Assembly (NCBI RefSeq): GCF_000241525.1
Contig: NZ_AHIL01000043.1
Coordinates: forward strand, 124,001-188,000
Length of the DNA stretch: 64,000 nucleotides
Reading direction: 5' to 3'
Source: Comamonas testosteroni ATCC 11996
GTDB lineage: Bacteria; Pseudomonadota; Gammaproteobacteria; Burkholderiales; Burkholderiaceae_C
Shown here: positions 1 to 8,920 of the stretch, piece by piece
Position numbering within the stretch: position 1 is the stretch's first letter
Layout of the letters: each line of letters begins with the position of its first letter
The notes under the pieces: generated by a model
Told to the model about the DNA's origin: nothing
Database searches by the model: none
What the model saw: the letters and a program-made list of their open reading frames with translations, nothing else
Made by a program: the position numbers and the translations under genes

Positions 1-292
1 CCAGGCCCCAGACCAGAACCCAGCCACCGACCAGCAGCCATGCCACCAGCCGACGATGCTCGCTGTCCCAGAACTGCACGAGCACAGCCATGGACAGGAC
101 GATGAGCACGACCACGGTGAGTGCACCCAGCACAATGGCCAGCACCGCCAGCACTTGCATGCTGCGCTTGTGCTGCTGCCACTCAAGCTGGGCAAGATCA
201 ACCCGATCTTCGGCCGCGATCGCGGCCTCGTTCAGATTGGCACGCCAGCGCTCCAGCAGGGAATCAAGACCTAGTAGTGAAATCAAATTCAC
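1..292 (-). CDS. Phage holin family / YqjE-like small membrane protein (3' end outside window)
   Basis: The visible frame starts at a GTG (codon at 290-292) and reads MNLISLLGLDSLLERWRANL, then a charged helix and two hydrophobic segments at about residues 45-70 and 83-97. The frame is still open at the window edge. An AGGA lies about 9 nt before this GTG, which favours it over the GTG two codons upstream. YqjE proteins are small inner-membrane proteins of unknown role, usually encoded after a DUF883/ElaB-type gene, as here. The gap to the upstream gene is about 30 bp, so the two are probably co-transcribed. The family call rests on topology and gene pairing. Confidence 0.7.
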   Translation of the reverse strand, partial: MNLISLLGLDSLLERWRANLNEAAIAAEDRVDLAQLEWQQHKRSMQVLAVLAIVLGALTVVVLIVLSMAVLVQFWDSEHRRLVAWLLVGGWVLVWGL

Positions 293-323
293 AGGCACTT
301 GTCCTTTTGCAGCTCAGCAATGC

Positions 324-635
324 TTAGCGACGACCCAGCATGAAACCCAGCAGTGCACCCACTGCCAGCGCGGCACCGGCGACGCGCCAGGGTTCGTCAT
401 GAGCGTAACGATCCGCCACATCGGCAGCTTCACGTGCCTGGCGAGCGGCATCCTGAGCCGCACGCACGGCAGACTCGCGCACGTTGGCCATGCCGTCGTC
501 GATGCGCTGACGAAGCACGCCGATTTCAGGAAGCTTGTCCAGTTCACGGGCAGACAGCAGACCACGCAGATCGCTGACCAGTTTTTCCAGATCGTCTTGG
601 GCGGTGGAAACGGCGTCGGAAACAGAGCGTGACAT
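324..635 (-). CDS. DUF883 (ElaB/YqjD-like) membrane-anchored protein
   Basis: 103-residue protein beginning MSRSVSDAVSTAQDDLEKLV. It is a long amphipathic, Ala/Arg/Asp-rich helix followed by one C-terminal hydrophobic segment (AGAALAVGALLGFMLG) ending in GRR, the usual DUF883 plan. Family members such as ElaB and YqjD sit in the inner membrane, associate with ribosomes and rise in stationary phase or stress. The ATG at 635 is preferred over the one 19 codons upstream because GAAAGGA lies just before it. The YqjE-like gene follows closely. Confidence 0.85.
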   Translation of the reverse strand: MSRSVSDAVSTAQDDLEKLVSDLRGLLSARELDKLPEIGVLRQRIDDGMANVRESAVRAAQDAARQAREAADVADRYAHDEPWRVAGAALAVGALLGFMLGRR

Positions 636-1098
636 ATCGATCCTTTCAATGTGACGAAATTGGAATATCGCATGCACTTTGCAGTGCACCAAGATAGCTG
701 CGAGACAGCAAGCATCAGGGCCGGCCGCTCATAAAACCTGCAGCATGTGAACATCTTACAGAAAACGCACCGCCTCTAAGAAACTCGCGGGCCTGCAGCA
801 CTGTCGGACAGCAGCGAAACTGCCTTGCGTCAAGGACATACAAAGCCACCCAAGGCTCCAAACCGATCTGTTTGCTGCAGCAGCCGTTGCGGTGGCGCAG
901 CACATCGAACTCAGACTGCGCTCAGGCACGCCATGTATGCATCAGCTTGATCTCCAGAACTTGCCACCAAGTAAAGCCGATTACATACGGCAACACACCG
1001 ATTGCTTAACAGTTCATTAATAAAGTGACTGCATGCTCGGCGGCAAGTCATCTTCTCGCGAGATTTCCATTCAAAAAAACTCCTGGGCAAGCGAAGAC
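636..1098. other. Intergenic region, no gene seen
   Basis: This 460-bp stretch lies between the divergent DUF883 gene and the ttr operon. Short frames exist on both strands, but none has a ribosome binding site or recognisable sequence. It should hold the DUF883 promoter and upstream regulatory DNA for ttr. I found no second FNR-like site. Confidence 0.5.
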
Positions 1099-1147
1099 TT
1101 GACTCAAATCAAGTGACACAAACGGCAACTTTCATATAGTCAATTAG
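1099..1147 (+). promoter_or_regulatory. FNR/ANR-type site and promoter of ttrBCA
   Basis: TTGACTCAAATCAA at 1099-1112 matches the FNR/ANR consensus TTGAT-N4-ATCAA with one mismatch. A TATAGT -10 hexamer lies at 1135-1140. A start of transcription 7 nt after the -10 (about 1147) puts the centre of the site at about -41.5, the position of class II FNR-activated promoters. Such promoters need no good -35, and I see none. This predicts oxygen-repressed expression of the downstream reductase. Confidence 0.7.
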
Positions 1148-1231
1148 ACATAAAAGATATTAATTTAATACTATTTTGTGTTTAAGGCATCGGGGTTTTC
1201 TGGTGCCAGTGCGACGATGAAAGGAAGGGCC

Positions 1232-2080
1232 ATGCCACTTCAGAAACGAGAATTCTCCGACTGCTCAACCAGCAGCTCGGACTGCACCTGCAGCACCCCA
1301 TCCATTGCCCGGACACCTCAGCAGGCAGTGACAGCGCCCACCAAGCGCGGTTTTTTGCAGGACTTGATTGCCATGGCCGCCAGCTTCGGCGTTGCGGGCA
1401 GCGCCCGCGCAGCGCTGCCCGGCGACCCCAGCTTCCAGCCCCTACGCCGACCCGGCATGGAAGGCAAGCGCTTCGGCATGCTGGTCGATATGCGCAAGTG
1501 CATTGGCTGCCAGGCCTGCACAGTGAGCTGCTCGGTCGAAAACCAGCCCCCTATCGGCCAGTTCCGCACCACGGTGCTGCAGTACGAGATCGACCAGGCC
1601 GGCGACACGGCTGCCGCTATGGTCAGTCTGCCGCGACTGTGCAACCACTGCGATGAACCGCCTTGCGTGCCCGTCTGCCCGGTACAAGCCACATTTCAGC
1701 GCACCGACGGAATCGTTCTTGTCGACAACGAGCGCTGCGTAGGCTGCGGCTATTGCGTACAGGCCTGCCCTTACGACGCACGCTTCATCAATCACGAAAC
1801 GCAGACCGCCGACAAATGCACCTTCTGCGAACACCGCCTGGAAGCCGGTCTGCTGCCCGCCTGCGTGGAAAGCTGCGTGGGCGGTGCGCGCGTGATTGGC
1901 GACCTGAACGACGCACACAGCGAAATCAACCAGCGCATCAATGCTCACAAGGACGAGATCAAGGTCCTCAAACCCGGCATGAAGACCAAGCCGCATGTCT
2001 TCTACATCGGCCTGCCCGATGAGTTTGTGAACGGTGTCGATGGTCAGGCCACGGTTCGCCTTGTTGCCGAACATCTGTGA
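1232..2080 (+). CDS. ttrB: Tetrathionate reductase iron-sulfur subunit TtrB
   Basis: 282 residues from the ATG at 1232, which has AAGGAAGG just upstream; ATGs at 1178 and 1217 lack this. Sixteen cysteines form four ferredoxin-like sets (90/93/96/100, 137/140/145/149, 169/172/175/179, 196/199/211/215) for four [4Fe-4S] clusters, as in the DmsB/NrfC/TtrB family. The N-terminus has a KRGFLQDL motif and a hydrophobic stretch ending SARA-A near residue 60, a Tat-like signal with KR in place of RR. It should pass electrons from TtrC to TtrA in the periplasm. The cysteine-rich segment at residues 11-20, before the signal, is unusual. Gene order B-C-A matches the Salmonella ttr operon. Confidence 0.85.
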   Translation: MPLQKREFSDCSTSSSDCTCSTPSIARTPQQAVTAPTKRGFLQDLIAMAASFGVAGSARAALPGDPSFQPLRRPGMEGKRFGMLVDMRKCIGCQACTVSCSVENQPPIGQFRTTVLQYEIDQAGDTAAAMVSLPRLCNHCDEPPCVPVCPVQATFQRTDGIVLVDNERCVGCGYCVQACPYDARFINHETQTADKCTFCEHRLEAGLLPACVESCVGGARVIGDLNDAHSEINQRINAHKDEIKVLKPGMKTKPHVFYIGLPDEFVNGVDGQATVRLVAEHL

Positions 2081-2093
2081 AAGGAGTGCCCTC

Positions 2094-3134
2094 ATGCAAA
2101 TCATTGAACTCCTGACCCCAGCCTACGAAGCGGCATGGCTGCCATGGGCCGTGCAGTATTTCTTTCTGGTCGGCATGGCCACGGGGGCCGCACTGCTGAC
2201 TTCGGCCTGTGCGTTCGGCCCGGCCCGAGGCTTGCTCCAACGCCTGTTGCCCACTTCCGTGCTGGTGCTGGCCGTGAGCGCAATTGCCGCACCTATCGCC
2301 CTGCTGGCCGACCTGCACCAGCCAGCGCGCTTCTGGCATTTCTATGCCCACCTCACACCCTGGTCGTGGATGAGCCTGGGTGCCGTGCTCATGCCCACGT
2401 TTGTCGGGCTATGCGTGTTGATGTGCGCGCTGTGGTGGCTGGGCAAGCACAGGTTGATGCGCCTTCTGGTGCCTGTACTGGTGCTGTCCACACTCAGCAT
2501 CGTGGTCTACACGGGCGCCGAAATCATGGTCATCCGCTCGCGCCCGCTGTGGAACACGCTGTGGGTACCGATCAATCTGGCACTCAGCGGCTGGCTGGCC
2601 ACCGTGGGCATGGGCTTTGTGCTCTACCGCTTTCTGCCCCGAGCCTTGCAGCCTGATGCAGCAGCCCTGCATGGGCTGCGCCATCTGGGCCTGTGGCTGG
2701 CCACCGGCCTGATTGCCAGCGCCCTGACCTGGGGGATTGCCGGGATCGCAGGCCAGAGCCCTTCATTTGACATGGCGGTGCGCCTGTTCAATGAATTCCC
2801 TGTCTGGCGCATCTCCATGCTGGGCTCGGCCATGTTTGGCGCAGCCGTGGTGATCGCCCTGCTGCGCGGCGAGCATCGTCTGGCAGCCAAGGGCTACACC
2901 CTGGTGCTGGGCGCCGGCCTGACAGCATCGGCATGGGCCTTCCGCTGGGCACTGTTCATGGGCGTGCAGGGCGTGCCCAAGTTTGGCGCAGGCCTGTATC
3001 TGTACAGCATGCCTCTGGGCGGTGAAGGACTGATGGGCATGCTGGGCATGGCTGGCCTGTGCGTGGCACTGGTTGGGCTGGCCACCTGGGCGCTGGAGCT
3101 GTTCCCGGCTCGCAAGCCCGCTAGCGCCGCCTAG
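2094..3134 (+). CDS. ttrC: Tetrathionate reductase membrane subunit TtrC (NrfD/PsrC family)
   Basis: 346-residue polytopic membrane protein with about eight or nine hydrophobic helices. It carries the NrfD/PsrC-type stretch YTGAEIMVIRSRPLWNT, which lies at the quinol site in this family. It would oxidise menaquinol or ubiquinol and hand electrons to TtrB. The ATG at 2094 follows AAGGAG by 8 nt and lies 13 bp after the ttrB stop; the longer frame from 2034 would overlap ttrB. It is followed by ttrA after about 107 bp. Confidence 0.85.
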   Translation: MQIIELLTPAYEAAWLPWAVQYFFLVGMATGAALLTSACAFGPARGLLQRLLPTSVLVLAVSAIAAPIALLADLHQPARFWHFYAHLTPWSWMSLGAVLMPTFVGLCVLMCALWWLGKHRLMRLLVPVLVLSTLSIVVYTGAEIMVIRSRPLWNTLWVPINLALSGWLATVGMGFVLYRFLPRALQPDAAALHGLRHLGLWLATGLIASALTWGIAGIAGQSPSFDMAVRLFNEFPVWRISMLGSAMFGAAVVIALLRGEHRLAAKGYTLVLGAGLTASAWAFRWALFMGVQGVPKFGAGLYLYSMPLGGEGLMGMLGMAGLCVALVGLATWALELFPARKPASAA

Positions 3135-3241
3135 AAATCAAGCCAAGTACGTATACAACGCAATACCCGCAGGCGCCAGCAGCTATCAAAACCATAGAAA
3201 TGCTGCAGCGCTTGCCCTTCCCTCACACAAAGGGCAAGACC

Positions 3242-6200
3242 ATGACTGACAAAAAACTCCCCCCCGAACAATCCCAAGGCGCCGAGACCGGGCACACCGA
3301 TGCCGGCCGCCGCCGCATGCTGCTGCGCGGCGGCGCCGTCGCAGGCGGTCTGGCAGCTTTTGCCGCAGGCTATGGCGAAACTGTGGCCAAGGGAGCCAAG
3401 GGACTGATCACCGGCAGCTCGGGCAAAACCACCCAAAGCGCCACGCGCGGCAACTCGCTGACGCCCGAATTCCGTATCGACCCCGCCAGCGGCAAGCTGA
3501 CAACCCAGCCCGGACAGGTGGTCAGCCCCTCCTCATGTCTGGGCTGCTGGACACAGTGCGGCGTGCGTGTGCGCGTCGACACCGCCGACAACCGTATCAT
3601 CCGTATCGCCGGCAACCCCTATCACCCGCTGGCCACAACCCACCCCGCGCCCATGGAAACGCCGGTGCGCGAGGTCTATGCCATGCTGGGCGGTGACAAC
3701 GGCCTGGAAGGCCGCGCCACCAGTTGCGCCCGCGGCTCGGCCATGCTCGAGCACCAAAAAGCTCCCCACCGCGTTCTCAAGCCGCTCAAGCGCGTGGGCC
3801 CACGTGGCGCCGGCCAGTGGAAGAGCATCACGCTCGAAGAGCTGGTTCAGGAAATCTGCGAAGGCGGCGATCTCTTCGGCGAAGGCCATGTGGACGGCCT
3901 GCGCGCCATCCGCGACGTCAACACGCTGATCGATGAAGCCAATCCCGAATACGGCCCCAAGTCCAACCAGCTGCTGGTGACGGAGGCCGCCAACGAAGGC
4001 CGCACCCCGCTGGTCAACCGCTTTGCCAAACAATCGTTCGGCACCATCAATGTGTCCAATCACGGCTCTTACTGCGGTCAGACCTACCGTGTGGGCACAG
4101 GTGCGGCGCTGGGCGATATGGCCGGCATGCCCCACGGCAAGCCGGACTGGCAGAATTCGCGCTTCGGCCTGTTCATCGGCACCTCGCCAGCGCAGTCCGG
4201 CAACCCGTTTCAGCGCGTGGGGCGCGAGCTGGCCGAGGCCCGTTCGCGTAGCGAGAACACCTATAAATATGTGGTGGTCTCACCCATGCTGCCCACTTCG
4301 TCCAGCCATGCGGCAGGTGACAACAACCGCTGGCTGCCCGTCAAACCCGGCAGCGACCTGGCGCTGGCCATGGGTCTGATCCGCTGGATCATCGACAACG
4401 AGCGCTATGACAAGCAGTTTCTGACCCAGCCCGGCCCCGCCGCCATGGCAGCAGTGGGCGAGGCATCCTGGAGTAACGCCACGCACTTGCTCATCAACGA
4501 ACCCAAGCACCCCCGCTTTGGCCAGTTCTTGCGCGGCGCGGACATTGGCCTGCCCATGCCGGAGCCAGTGGACGAAAAAACACCCGCCGAAGACGTGTAT
4601 GTGGTGCAACTGGCTGATGGATCGCTGGCCGCGCACACCGTGGCCCAGAGCGCCGAGCTGATCGTGGAGCGTGAATTCACTCCCCGCAAGGCTGCGGATG
4701 CGACCGATGAACCCACTCCGATTGCTGTCTGCACCGCCTTCGTCAAACTGCGCACTGAAGCGCACAAAAAGACGCTGGAGGAATACGCTGCTCTTTGCGC
4801 CGTGCCCGTAAAGGAGATCGAAGACCTGGCGCGCGAGTTCACCAGTCATGGCAAACAGGCCGTGGCCAACTCCCACGGCGGCACCATGAATGGCTCCGGC
4901 TTCTACACCGCCTACGCCATCGCCATGCTCAACAATCTGATCGGCAACTTGAACGTATGCGGCGGCTGGGTGATGGACGCGGGGCCATTTGGCCCCTTCG
5001 GCCCCGGCCCACGCTACAACTTTGCGCAGTTTGAAGGTGCCGTCAAACCCAAGGGCGTGGCCCTGTCTCGCACCAAGTTCCCCTACGAGAAGACCAGCGA
5101 GTTCCGACGCAAGAAAGAAGCGGGCCAGAACCCCTACCCCGCCAAGGCCCCCTGGTACCCCGCGCCCGGCGGCCTTTCCAGCGAGATGCTGGCCGCCGGA
5201 ATGCTGGGCTACCCCTACCCGGTCAAGGCCTGGATCAACCATATCAGCAACCCCATCTACGCTATGTGCGGTTTCGAGAATGCGCTGGCCGACTCGGTCA
5301 AGGACGTGAAAAAGCTGCCGCTGTTTGTCTCGGTGGATCCCTTCATCAACGAAACCTCTGCGCTGGCCGACTACATCGTGCCAGACACCGTCACCTATGA
5401 GAGCTGGGGCATTGGCGCACCATGGGCCGACGTGGTGGCCAAGAGCAGCACGGTGCGCTGGCCCACCGTCGATGCCGCTACCGCCAAAACTGCCGACGGT
5501 CAGCCCATCAGCTTCGAGACCTTTGTCTTTGCCGTTGCCAAGCAACTGGGTCTGCCTGGTTTTGGCAAGAACGCCATGTCCACCAAAGACGGCGAGCCGC
5601 TCGATCTGGAAAACGCCGAAGACTTCTATCTGCGCGGCATCTGCAATATCGCCTACCAGGCGGGCAAGTCCGTGCCCGAAGCCAGCGATGACGACATCGC
5701 AATCACCGGCCTCGAGAAGTGGATGCCCTCGCTGCAAAAGCGTGTCGCCCCTGAGGAAGTGCGCCGCGTCGCCATGGTCATGAGCCGTGGCGGTCGCTTC
5801 GACAAGGTCGAAGACGCCTGGAAGGGCGACCAGCTCAAGCTGCAGGCCAAGTTCCCGGCCACGTTCTGGCACGAAGGTCTGTCCAGAATGCGCCACTCCA
5901 TGACCGGCGAGCGTTACAGCGGCTGCCCCACCTGGTACCCCACGCGTCTGGCCGATGGCTCGGACATGCGCCAAGTGTTTTCCGAGCAAGACTGGCCGCT
6001 GACCATGACCAGCTACAAGTCCAACTTGATGAGCAGCATGTCCATCGCCGCCTCACGGCTGCGCCAGGTGCACCCGCACAATCCTGTGAGCATCAACAAG
6101 GCCGACGCGGCAAGGCTGGGCATAGCCAATGGCGACCACATCGAACTCAGCACCCCCGGCGGCAAACTCCAAGGCGTAGCCTTGGTACGCGCGGGTATCG

Positions 6201-6433
6201 CGCCCGGTGCGATCGCCATTGAGCACGGCTACGGTCACAAGCAACTGGGCACCGTGTCCCACAAGGTCGACGGCCAGCCCACCCATGCCAACCCCCAACA
6301 CGGCAATGGCGTGAACCTCAATGCTCTGGGCTTTACCGATCCGACCCGACCTCAAAAAGACAATGTATGGATCGACTGGGTATCGGGGGCAGTGGTCAGG
6401 CAAGGGTTACCAGTAAGAGTCCGAAAAGCTTGA
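3242..6433 (+). CDS. ttrA: Tetrathionate reductase molybdopterin catalytic subunit TtrA
   Basis: 1063 residues, close to the roughly 1020 of Salmonella TtrA. A Tat signal is clear: AGRRRMLLRGG at 21-31, then a hydrophobic core. C99-x2-C102-x3-C106 and C162 bind the [4Fe-4S] cluster of the DMSO-reductase superfamily. The molybdopterin domains follow, with SHGGTMNGSGF and a C-terminal dinucleotide-binding domain near IDWVSGAVVRQG. It reduces tetrathionate (S4O6) to thiosulfate in the periplasm as a terminal oxidase of anaerobic respiration. The ATG at 3242 follows AAGGG. The ttrSR sensor-regulator genes that flank ttr in Salmonella are absent here. Other sulfur-oxyanion or arsenate reductase relatives are possible, but the B-C-A set supports Ttr. 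Confidence 0.85.
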   Translation: MTDKKLPPEQSQGAETGHTDAGRRRMLLRGGAVAGGLAAFAAGYGETVAKGAKGLITGSSGKTTQSATRGNSLTPEFRIDPASGKLTTQPGQVVSPSSCLGCWTQCGVRVRVDTADNRIIRIAGNPYHPLATTHPAPMETPVREVYAMLGGDNGLEGRATSCARGSAMLEHQKAPHRVLKPLKRVGPRGAGQWKSITLEELVQEICEGGDLFGEGHVDGLRAIRDVNTLIDEANPEYGPKSNQLLVTEAANEGRTPLVNRFAKQSFGTINVSNHGSYCGQTYRVGTGAALGDMAGMPHGKPDWQNSRFGLFIGTSPAQSGNPFQRVGRELAEARSRSENTYKYVVVSPMLPTSSSHAAGDNNRWLPVKPGSDLALAMGLIRWIIDNERYDKQFLTQPGPAAMAAVGEASWSNATHLLINEPKHPRFGQFLRGADIGLPMPEPVDEKTPAEDVYVVQLADGSLAAHTVAQSAELIVEREFTPRKAADATDEPTPIAVCTAFVKLRTEAHKKTLEEYAALCAVPVKEIEDLAREFTSHGKQAVANSHGGTMNGSGFYTAYAIAMLNNLIGNLNVCGGWVMDAGPFGPFGPGPRYNFAQFEGAVKPKGVALSRTKFPYEKTSEFRRKKEAGQNPYPAKAPWYPAPGGLSSEMLAAGMLGYPYPVKAWINHISNPIYAMCGFENALADSVKDVKKLPLFVSVDPFINETSALADYIVPDTVTYESWGIGAPWADVVAKSSTVRWPTVDAATAKTADGQPISFETFVFAVAKQLGLPGFGKNAMSTKDGEPLDLENAEDFYLRGICNIAYQAGKSVPEASDDDIAITGLEKWMPSLQKRVAPEEVRRVAMVMSRGGRFDKVEDAWKGDQLKLQAKFPATFWHEGLSRMRHSMTGERYSGCPTWYPTRLADGSDMRQVFSEQDWPLTMTSYKSNLMSSMSIAASRLRQVHPHNPVSINKADAARLGIANGDHIELSTPGGKLQGVALVRAGIAPGAIAIEHGYGHKQLGTVSHKVDGQPTHANPQHGNGVNLNALGFTDPTRPQKDNVWIDWVSGAVVRQGLPVRVRKA

Positions 6434-6451
6434 TAAGAGCCTGAAGCTCTG

Positions 6452-6485
6452 GCGGGCGATCGGGGCAGAAAATCCCGTCGCTCGC
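6452..6485 (+). terminator. Hairpin after ttrA, probable terminator without T-tract
   Basis: Arms GCGGGCGATCGGGG and ATCCCGTCGCTCGC pair over 13 bp, with one bulged T at 6460, two G-T pairs and a seven-base loop (CAGAAAA). It starts 18 bp after the ttrA stop. No run of T follows, so it may act with Rho or only as a 3' stabiliser. Confidence 0.5.
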
Positions 6486-7168
6486 GTCTGCGAGGGATGG
6501 CCCTGAAACGACCGCCAACAACCCGCTGCGATATCTTGAACCTGCCGAGAAGCAACCGCATTGCCGATCATTGGCTTGCAACAAAAATCCTGGCCGGATT
6601 AGAGATTAGGTTCGCCGCGACATTGGACGTGGCAAACCGCAAGCTCTACTCCCGGATGACAGGTTTTCAACTTTCATGGAAATTCAAAAAGATAGTAATC
6701 AATTCATGAAGCACTATTCCATCAAATAAAACAGCACATTATTTACAATTAAAAACCACTCAATATTGGTATTTAAAGCCAAAAAAAACAAAGCTTCTTT
6801 CTTCTCAGGAAAATTTCGCATACAGCCATCAGAATATAGATGATTATATTGTTTTGAAAATTACACTTAAAAACAATATCTAAATTATCTAATTTCACTT
6901 CATTGTTGATAGCAATGTAGTTCTAGACTTCAATAAATTGTACAAATAACAACAGCAGATCCGCAGAATCCTATTCCGTGCCCAAACAAGGTATTTCTGT
7001 TTTCATCTGGCTTATTGAAACTGACATTAACCGAAAGAACGTTTTGGCACAGGCATCTGCGAAGCCAAAACGCAACTCCGGTTGGCATTGATCATTGCGC
7101 AATGGCAAATGGTCTTTCGCCTGAATTCATCCCGGTGGTCTGAGAACTCGCTATTCAAAGGAATGATC
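6486..7168. other. AT-rich intergenic region upstream of secreted protein genes
   Basis: I see no convincing gene. From about 6690 to 6960 the DNA is very AT-rich, with many runs of A and T, in sharp contrast to the flanking GC-rich genes. A perfect 12-bp palindrome, CATTGCGCAATG, lies at 7093-7104, about 65 bp before the next start codon. A 70-codon frame at 6497-6709 lacks a ribosome site and recognisable sequence. Confidence 0.5.
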
Positions 7169-7843
7169 ATGAAAAAGTCTTTGATTGTCATGGCGGTTGC
7201 TGCCTTGGCTGGTGTGGCATCTGCTGCAACCAACACGGGGACCAATGCATCCTCGGGAACCTATTCCTCGGTTGCAAGCTCCGGCACGGGCAGCGCTGTG
7301 AGCTTCAATAGTGCGAAGACCAGCGCTCAAGCAAGCGGCTTTGGAACCAGCACCGGCACCACCGGTTCCTGGGGACCTGTGGCCTCGGGCCAATCGAGTG
7401 TCGGCGGAAGCGCCTCCACCACAGGAACCGTCACCAGTCTTGCGGCAACCAGCGGGGGCGGCGTTGCCGGCGGCTACGGAACCACCAACGCCAACGCACA
7501 TTCGGATGTAGGTAGCAATTACCTCGGCCACGCTCCCGGTAAGTTGGTCAGCGGTGGCGCCGGAGGCTACGCAAACTCGAGCACCAACAATGTGGCTGGA
7601 ACCGCGTCAATCGGCAACGGCATTGCAGTGGTGAACAGCACTGCCCATACCAACTCCTACTTTGGTGCGAACTCGCAGGCGATCTCGGGTCCGGGAGGAA
7701 CCTCGACCAGCAATAACTCTGGCGCCTCCTCTGTCGGCAATGCGACAACTACCGGCTTCAGCCTGGGTACAGCCTTCGGAGGCTCCAATGGTGGCGGAAC
7801 TTCGGGCAATGCTTATGGATGGGCGAACTCAGCCGCCAACTAG
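7169..7843 (+). CDS. Secreted Gly/Ser/Thr/Asn-rich low-complexity protein
   Basis: 224 residues from the ATG at 7169, six bases after AAGGA. A Sec signal peptide MKKSLIVMAVAALAGVASA is followed by Ala at residue 20. The mature part is almost only Gly, Ser, Thr, Ala, Asn and Val, with no cysteine and hardly any charge. Motifs such as GTSTGTTGS and GGTSTSNNSG recur without a strict period. This composition fits an extracellular fibre, adhesin or matrix component, but I recognise no family. The next gene follows in the same direction after 79 bp and encodes a second exported Ser/Asn-rich protein, so the two may work together. Confidence 0.7.
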   Translation: MKKSLIVMAVAALAGVASAATNTGTNASSGTYSSVASSGTGSAVSFNSAKTSAQASGFGTSTGTTGSWGPVASGQSSVGGSASTTGTVTSLAATSGGGVAGGYGTTNANAHSDVGSNYLGHAPGKLVSGGAGGYANSSTNNVAGTASIGNGIAVVNSTAHTNSYFGANSQAISGPGGTSTSNNSGASSVGNATTTGFSLGTAFGGSNGGGTSGNAYGWANSAAN

Positions 7844-7922
7844 ATAAGTTCCGCGAACTCAGTTGTATTGCCCCCGAGTTGAGGCCTCCCAAGTCAAGAC
7901 TCGGGGACAAGGGAGAAACAGC

Positions 7923-8630
7923 ATGAAAGCCTCAATAGCCTTGCTAAGCCTTTGTGTCCCTTTGTGCAGCTTTGCGCAGAATGCCGATAGCAGTGCACAA
8001 AGCCTCTCCAGCTCCTCGTCAGTGGGTGCACAACAGAATCAATCCATCACCATCGTGAATCCGGTTGCTGCGGCGGACAGCCGATCGGTATCCAGCATCG
8101 AAAGCAGGTCGACCTCAAGCTCGGATCAAAACATAACAACCAACGGAACCACCACCCAGAATCTGAACAGCACGGTATCTGGGACATCCAGGAACATCGT
8201 CGAGTACAGCGGCACATACACCGTGAAGAACGTTCCCAGCGTGAACGGCCCCAACCTCACGACCAGCAATGACACCTGCATGGGCAGCAGCAGTGGAAGT
8301 GCCAACGGCCCAGGCTTTGGCGTGAGCTTCGGCACAACCTGGACGGACGAGCATTGCAAACGCCTGAAAATGAGCCGTGAGCTCTGGAACAAGGGCATGA
8401 AGGCAGCCTCGCTGGCAATGGACTGCATGGATCCTGCCGCTCGCATGGCACTTGAGATCACGGGTTCTAAATGCCCTCAATCCATGACCGTAGAAGAGCG
8501 TCGGAACAACTACGGGCCGGATGCTTCGGCACAGGGCAGTCCTGCACCTTCTACCGCCCAGGTGATTTCTGGCACCAGCCTCGGGCAGGCAATCGAGTCC
8601 AGACAAACGGCAAGCCTCTATCCGAACTGA
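7923..8630 (+). CDS. Exported Ser/Asn-rich protein with a four-cysteine C-terminal domain
   Basis: 235 residues from the ATG at 7923, which has GGGAG about 8 nt upstream. Signal peptide MKASIALLSLCVPLCSFA precedes QNADSS. Residues about 20-110 are Ser/Thr/Asn/Val-rich. From about residue 115 the protein changes to a compact region with NDTCMGSSSGSANG, FGVSFGTTWTDEHCKRL, AMDCMDP and SKCPQS, giving four cysteines that could form two disulfides in the periplasm. I do not know its function. The common low-complexity style and tandem order suggest a link with the upstream gene, for example a subunit and its partner; this is inference. Confidence 0.7.
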   Translation: MKASIALLSLCVPLCSFAQNADSSAQSLSSSSSVGAQQNQSITIVNPVAAADSRSVSSIESRSTSSSDQNITTNGTTTQNLNSTVSGTSRNIVEYSGTYTVKNVPSVNGPNLTTSNDTCMGSSSGSANGPGFGVSFGTTWTDEHCKRLKMSRELWNKGMKAASLAMDCMDPAARMALEITGSKCPQSMTVEERRNNYGPDASAQGSPAPSTAQVISGTSLGQAIESRQTASLYPN

Positions 8631-8920
8631 CAAGCGCTCGGGGCAGTCCTGGCGGGTGGCACAAGGGCAGCCTGAGCCTTGGCGGATTCTGTGAAATGCA
8701 GGAGCAATCCTTGCAAAGACTAGGGCTTTGGCCCAAGCCAAGCACGGTTGGTGCCGCTGTGGAGTGGACTGCAAGTCCTCCTGAATCCACACTATCCCGG
8801 CCACCCCAATCTCGCGGGCTGATGCGATACGCTAGCATCCTCTTGTGCGCCTTGGCGCTCCGTCGCATTGTGCGGGATTTCTCCGCCTAGCCCCTTCGAG
8901 ATCCAGCCCATTTGTCCGTC

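Noticed and set aside
4280..5989. 569-codon open frame antisense to ttrA
   Set aside because: It lies wholly inside ttrA, has no ribosome site or recognisable family, and is explained by strong third-position GC bias of the real gene.
6497..6709. 70-codon plus-strand frame after ttrA
   Set aside because: No ribosome site, no family match and it overlaps the hairpin-flanked non-coding region.
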